Part shown: piece by piece, positions 35,440-37,357 of the stretch | Layout of the letters: every line of letters begins with the position of its first letter | Numbering within the stretch: position 1 is the stretch's first letter | Virus record (IMG/VR): IMGVR_UViG_3300025030_000271 | Location: 1 to 37,357 of that record | Length of the DNA stretch: 37,357 bases | Source of the DNA: a virus | Strand: one strand, 5' to 3' | Program-made: the position numbers and the translations under genes | The notes under the pieces: generated by a model | Seen by the model: the letters and a program-made list of their open reading frames with translations, nothing else | The model's database searches: none | Told to the model about the DNA's origin: nothing

Positions 35440-35839
35440 ATGGATCGGTCAATTCCGGGTTATCGTCTAAATTGCTTGGATGCCCGCCGCGCGCAAGCAC
35501 CACGGCTTTGTGGACAATTCCGGCAAGGAATCCGCCTCGCCGCTTGGCGACCATATCGCGCAACAGCTTGTGGAACTGCGGAGCAAATGTGTCGTAATCA
35601 AGCAACCCTGTGCGGGTCATTTGGCAAAAAGCATCGTGTGGGCAGGAGCACGCCGGGGGCACCACCCATTCAGGGCAAAGTGTCGCCCCGTCCCACGCAT
35701 AACCGGATTCAATGATGAGCGTTCCATCTTCGCACAGCGTGAAAAATTCCTGCGAAATGATGTGCGGGGGAATAATCCCGGTGGCTAGCGCCTCTTTCCT
35801 TGATGCTTGGTATAAGTAGCCTTCGCGGTAGTGGATCAT
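35429..35839 (-). CDS. DUF1353-like phage protein
   Basis: A 136-residue protein with GTLIIESGYAWDGAT near 38-52, the G-Y-x-x-D-G-A core of DUF1353, then CPHDAFCQM and a KLLRDMVAKRRGGFLAGIVH helix. These proteins are frequent in lysis or tail regions; function unknown. The stop codon lies inside the attI-like repeat. Its start overlaps the endolysin stop by ATGA. Confidence 0.7.
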   Translation of the reverse strand: MIHYREGYLYQASRKEALATGIIPPHIISQEFFTLCEDGTLIIESGYAWDGATLCPEWVVPPACSCPHDAFCQMTRTGLLDYDTFAPQFHKLLRDMVAKRRGGFLAGIVHKAVVLARGGHPSNLDDNPELTDPLPD

Positions 35840-36363
35840 GCCAGCACCTTCTTAGCGCGTTCCCAGAAATCCAAGCGGTCAGCCATTCCGTTTGTGCCGC
35901 CGTTGATCCGCTTGGTGATCCGCTCGAAATTCCCGGCATCAGCCAGTTCGTTGAGGCCGTGCGATTGCCAGAACCACGCCGCCGACCGGCACGCAGCAGC
36001 GGGAAGCTCCAACACTTCCGGGTTACTGATCAGGTGATCAGGGTCGCCGTACAGAGCCAGCGAACACTTAGTCATATTGGCGCGGCCCGTGATCTGGATT
36101 AGGCCGCGCCCTTTGAATCGCGGCCCATCTCCCAATTCGATATTGCCTAGATCCTCTCGCCCCTCATAGGCCGCGCCGCTGGCAAGCTCCTTCGTGTAGC
36201 GCAGGCTGCCGGATTCGTGCGCCACCTGGGCGAGAAATGCCGCTATGCGTTCCGGGGTGTTGATCTGGAATTCGGCCATCGCCGCGTTCAGCGGATCGAG
36301 GTAAACCGCTGCGCGAGACATGGCGAACGGAATAATTGCGCGAAGCTGATCTAAGTCAATCAT
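35836..36363 (-). CDS. GH19-type endolysin
   Basis: A 175-residue chitinase-fold lysozyme that cuts peptidoglycan glycan strands. Features: RIAAFLAQVAHESGSLRYTK with the catalytic Glu in HES (about residue 50), then GDGPRFKGRGLIQITGRANM and AAACRSAAWFWQSHGLNELAD. No signal peptide, so export depends on a holin. It lies downstream of the holin candidate and a broken lysozyme frame. Confidence 0.88.
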   Translation of the reverse strand: MIDLDQLRAIIPFAMSRAAVYLDPLNAAMAEFQINTPERIAAFLAQVAHESGSLRYTKELASGAAYEGREDLGNIELGDGPRFKGRGLIQITGRANMTKCSLALYGDPDHLISNPEVLELPAAACRSAAWFWQSHGLNELADAGNFERITKRINGGTNGMADRLDFWERAKKVLA

Positions 36364-36407
36364 AATTTATTCCAATTCATACTGACAGTATTGTTTAATG
36401 GAAGACG

Positions 36408-36521
36408 TCATGATGGATGGACTGATGAGCAGGCCGCAACCATTCCAAAAGGCGGTAGGCGGTAGGGCTTGAGGCGCAGCCCTTCGTCGCGGAGCAGGTC
36501 TTCTTTCAGTTCGGCAATCAT
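36408..36521 (-). pseudogene. Truncated GH24 (T4-type) lysozyme fragment
   Basis: A 37-residue frame starting MIAELKEDLLRDEGLRLKPY. This is the N-terminus of a phage lysozyme, with the catalytic Glu in D-E-G and the K-P-Y-R motif, then unrelated sequence and a stop. The rest of the enzyme is gone; the GH19 gene follows 45 bases later. It overlaps the holin stop by ATGA, so the lysis operon's original coupling survives. Confidence 0.7.
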
Positions 36522-36781
36522 CCCGAAGCCTGCATCTTCAGCCAAGTCCACACAGCCATCACTACGGCAACCAACGGCGCCGCCCATAGCACGAATGACC
36601 GCAGACCCTTGGCTCCTTTGACCAGTCCGACAAGCTCCTGCGTGTTCTCCGCGATGGTTTTCGTCAGCTTCGTATTTTCGGCAATGGAAACCTCGAATCG
36701 GGCATGATCTTCAAAGTGTTTTTTTAGATCGTTTTCCAGCATGTTCAGCCTTTCATGTGCATATTTTATTTGAGCTTCCAT
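36518..36781 (-). CDS. Holin-like membrane protein
   Basis: An 87-residue protein from ATG 36781 with GAAGGGAACAACA upstream. The first 55 residues are a charged coiled coil (YAHERLNMLENDLKKHFEDH), followed by one membrane segment (LRSFVLWAAPLVAVVMAVWT). One-helix proteins with this layout occur beside endolysins and may be holins or lysis regulators. Its place ahead of the lysozyme remnant supports that. Confidence 0.65.
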   Translation of the reverse strand: MEAQIKYAHERLNMLENDLKKHFEDHARFEVSIAENTKLTKTIAENTQELVGLVKGAKGLRSFVLWAAPLVAVVMAVWTWLKMQASG

Positions 36782-36797
36782 TGTTGTTCCCTTCTCG

Positions 36798-37310
36798 CTA
36801 AAGTAGAAACCCACGACTCTGCATGAACTCTACTGGGTGTTTATTTTGTTTTTGGAGATTGCATAGCTTCCTTAAAAGTTGCACATTCCAATCGTTATTC
36901 TTTCCTCCCAGAGAAATCGGCATGATGTGGTCTAAGTGATAATCATCACCAAGCGGAATGCCGCAACAGGCGCATTTTCCTTTTTGAAGAGCGAATAGCT
37001 TTTTAATGATTCCGATAGATAAGTAACCGCCATTTGCTCTCTTTTTTGCCATATACCTCTTACACGATTCTCGCCCTACTTGTCTATTGCCCTTATACCA
37101 GTTGGATCGGTATTTATTGCACCAATCGTGGTTACGATCACGCCAATCTTTCCTTATGGCTTTTAACTTCTCCTGGTTGTTATTCCTCCATGCTGCATTT
37201 GCTGCATTCATGCATTCCTTGCACCAAGTTTTTAGGCCATCAGGCATCTTGGCGTGCCTAGAAAACGATTCTTCATTTTTAACAAGACTGCACTTTGCGC
37301 AAGTTTTCAT
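36798..37310 (-). CDS. HNH endonuclease
   Basis: A 170-residue nuclease. An N-terminal zinc finger (CAKCSLVKNEESF, WCKECMNAAN) precedes a C-terminal HNH core (CACCGIPLGDDYHLDHIMPI, then GGKNNDWNVQLLRKLCN). Freestanding phage homing type. AT-rich compared with its neighbours, suggesting recent arrival. It is the last feature at the right end; the final 47 bases hold no gene that I can call. Confidence 0.82.
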   Translation of the reverse strand: MKTCAKCSLVKNEESFSRHAKMPDGLKTWCKECMNAANAAWRNNNQEKLKAIRKDWRDRNHDWCNKYRSNWYKGNRQVGRESCKRYMAKKRANGGYLSIGIIKKLFALQKGKCACCGIPLGDDYHLDHIMPISLGGKNNDWNVQLLRKLCNLQKQNKHPVEFMQSRGFLL

Positions 37311-37357
37311 GTTGTTTCTCGCCTATGTTGGCGGGATGCCGTTAAACCTTGATTTCT

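Noticed and set aside
30-37310. A provirus inserted in a bacterial chromosome, with the arrays as host sequence
   Set aside because: Phage operons lie on both sides of and between all three arrays, and no bacterial housekeeping gene is present.

Overview
The window is part of a tailed-phage genome, most like a podovirus of a proteobacterium. I infer this from the order scaffold, portal, large terminase, tail fibre and small terminase on the minus strand, a lambda-like NinB/NinG recombination set, a YqaJ-type exonuclease next to a Rad52-like annealing protein, and dense ATGA start/stop overlaps. The major capsid protein, tail tube and polymerase genes are not here, so the genome continues beyond both ends. 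No repressor, phage integrase or integron integrase is visible, so the lifestyle cannot be told.

Layout. (1) 30-16942, minus strand: one late operon read from a TTGACA promoter at 16999-17027. It opens with genes for a nonulosonic (pseudaminic/legionaminic type) sugar: dehydratase, short aminotransferase, CMP-transferase, methylase, amidotransferase, HisF-like partner, acetyltransferase and sialate-type synthase. It then runs into small terminase, fibre, large terminase, portal and scaffold. (2) 17172-18602, plus: a chain of seven small genes closed by a rho-independent terminator at 18639-18674. (3) 27024 down to 22155, minus: early recombination and replication operon, interrupted twice. 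(4) 27173-31475, plus: early operon ending in the annealing protein and exonuclease. (5) 37310-35429, minus: HNH gene, holin candidate, broken lysozyme, GH19 endolysin, DUF1353-like protein.

The outstanding feature is three integron-type gene-cassette arrays inside this phage: array A 18692-22242, array B 24762-25753 and array C 31477-35439. Each begins with the same 59-bp element, identical in all three copies, which ends at the G of a GTTRRRY-like core site and so behaves like an attI. Each continues with attC sites: 17 in all, one of them a deletion remnant. Most show R'', 5-base spacer, L'' with one extra base, variable loop, L', 5-6-base spacer, R'. In 12 of 17 cassettes the leading core site is the exact reverse complement of the cassette's own R'', which is the bookkeeping expected if each entered as a circle. 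Cassettes carry a radical SAM protein, a C5-cytosine methyltransferase invaded by an HNH nuclease, membrane proteins, a DUF551-like protein and many unknowns.

A and C sit where two phage operons converge, and B sits inside the minus-strand early operon. In A every cassette ORF runs against the attC orientation but with phage transcription, often starting inside an attC loop. Two pairs of cassette ORFs are fused in frame across attC sites. The simplest model, an inference, is that the phage carries attI-like landing sites used by an integrase supplied in trans, probably by a host chromosomal integron, and expresses the cargo from phage promoters.
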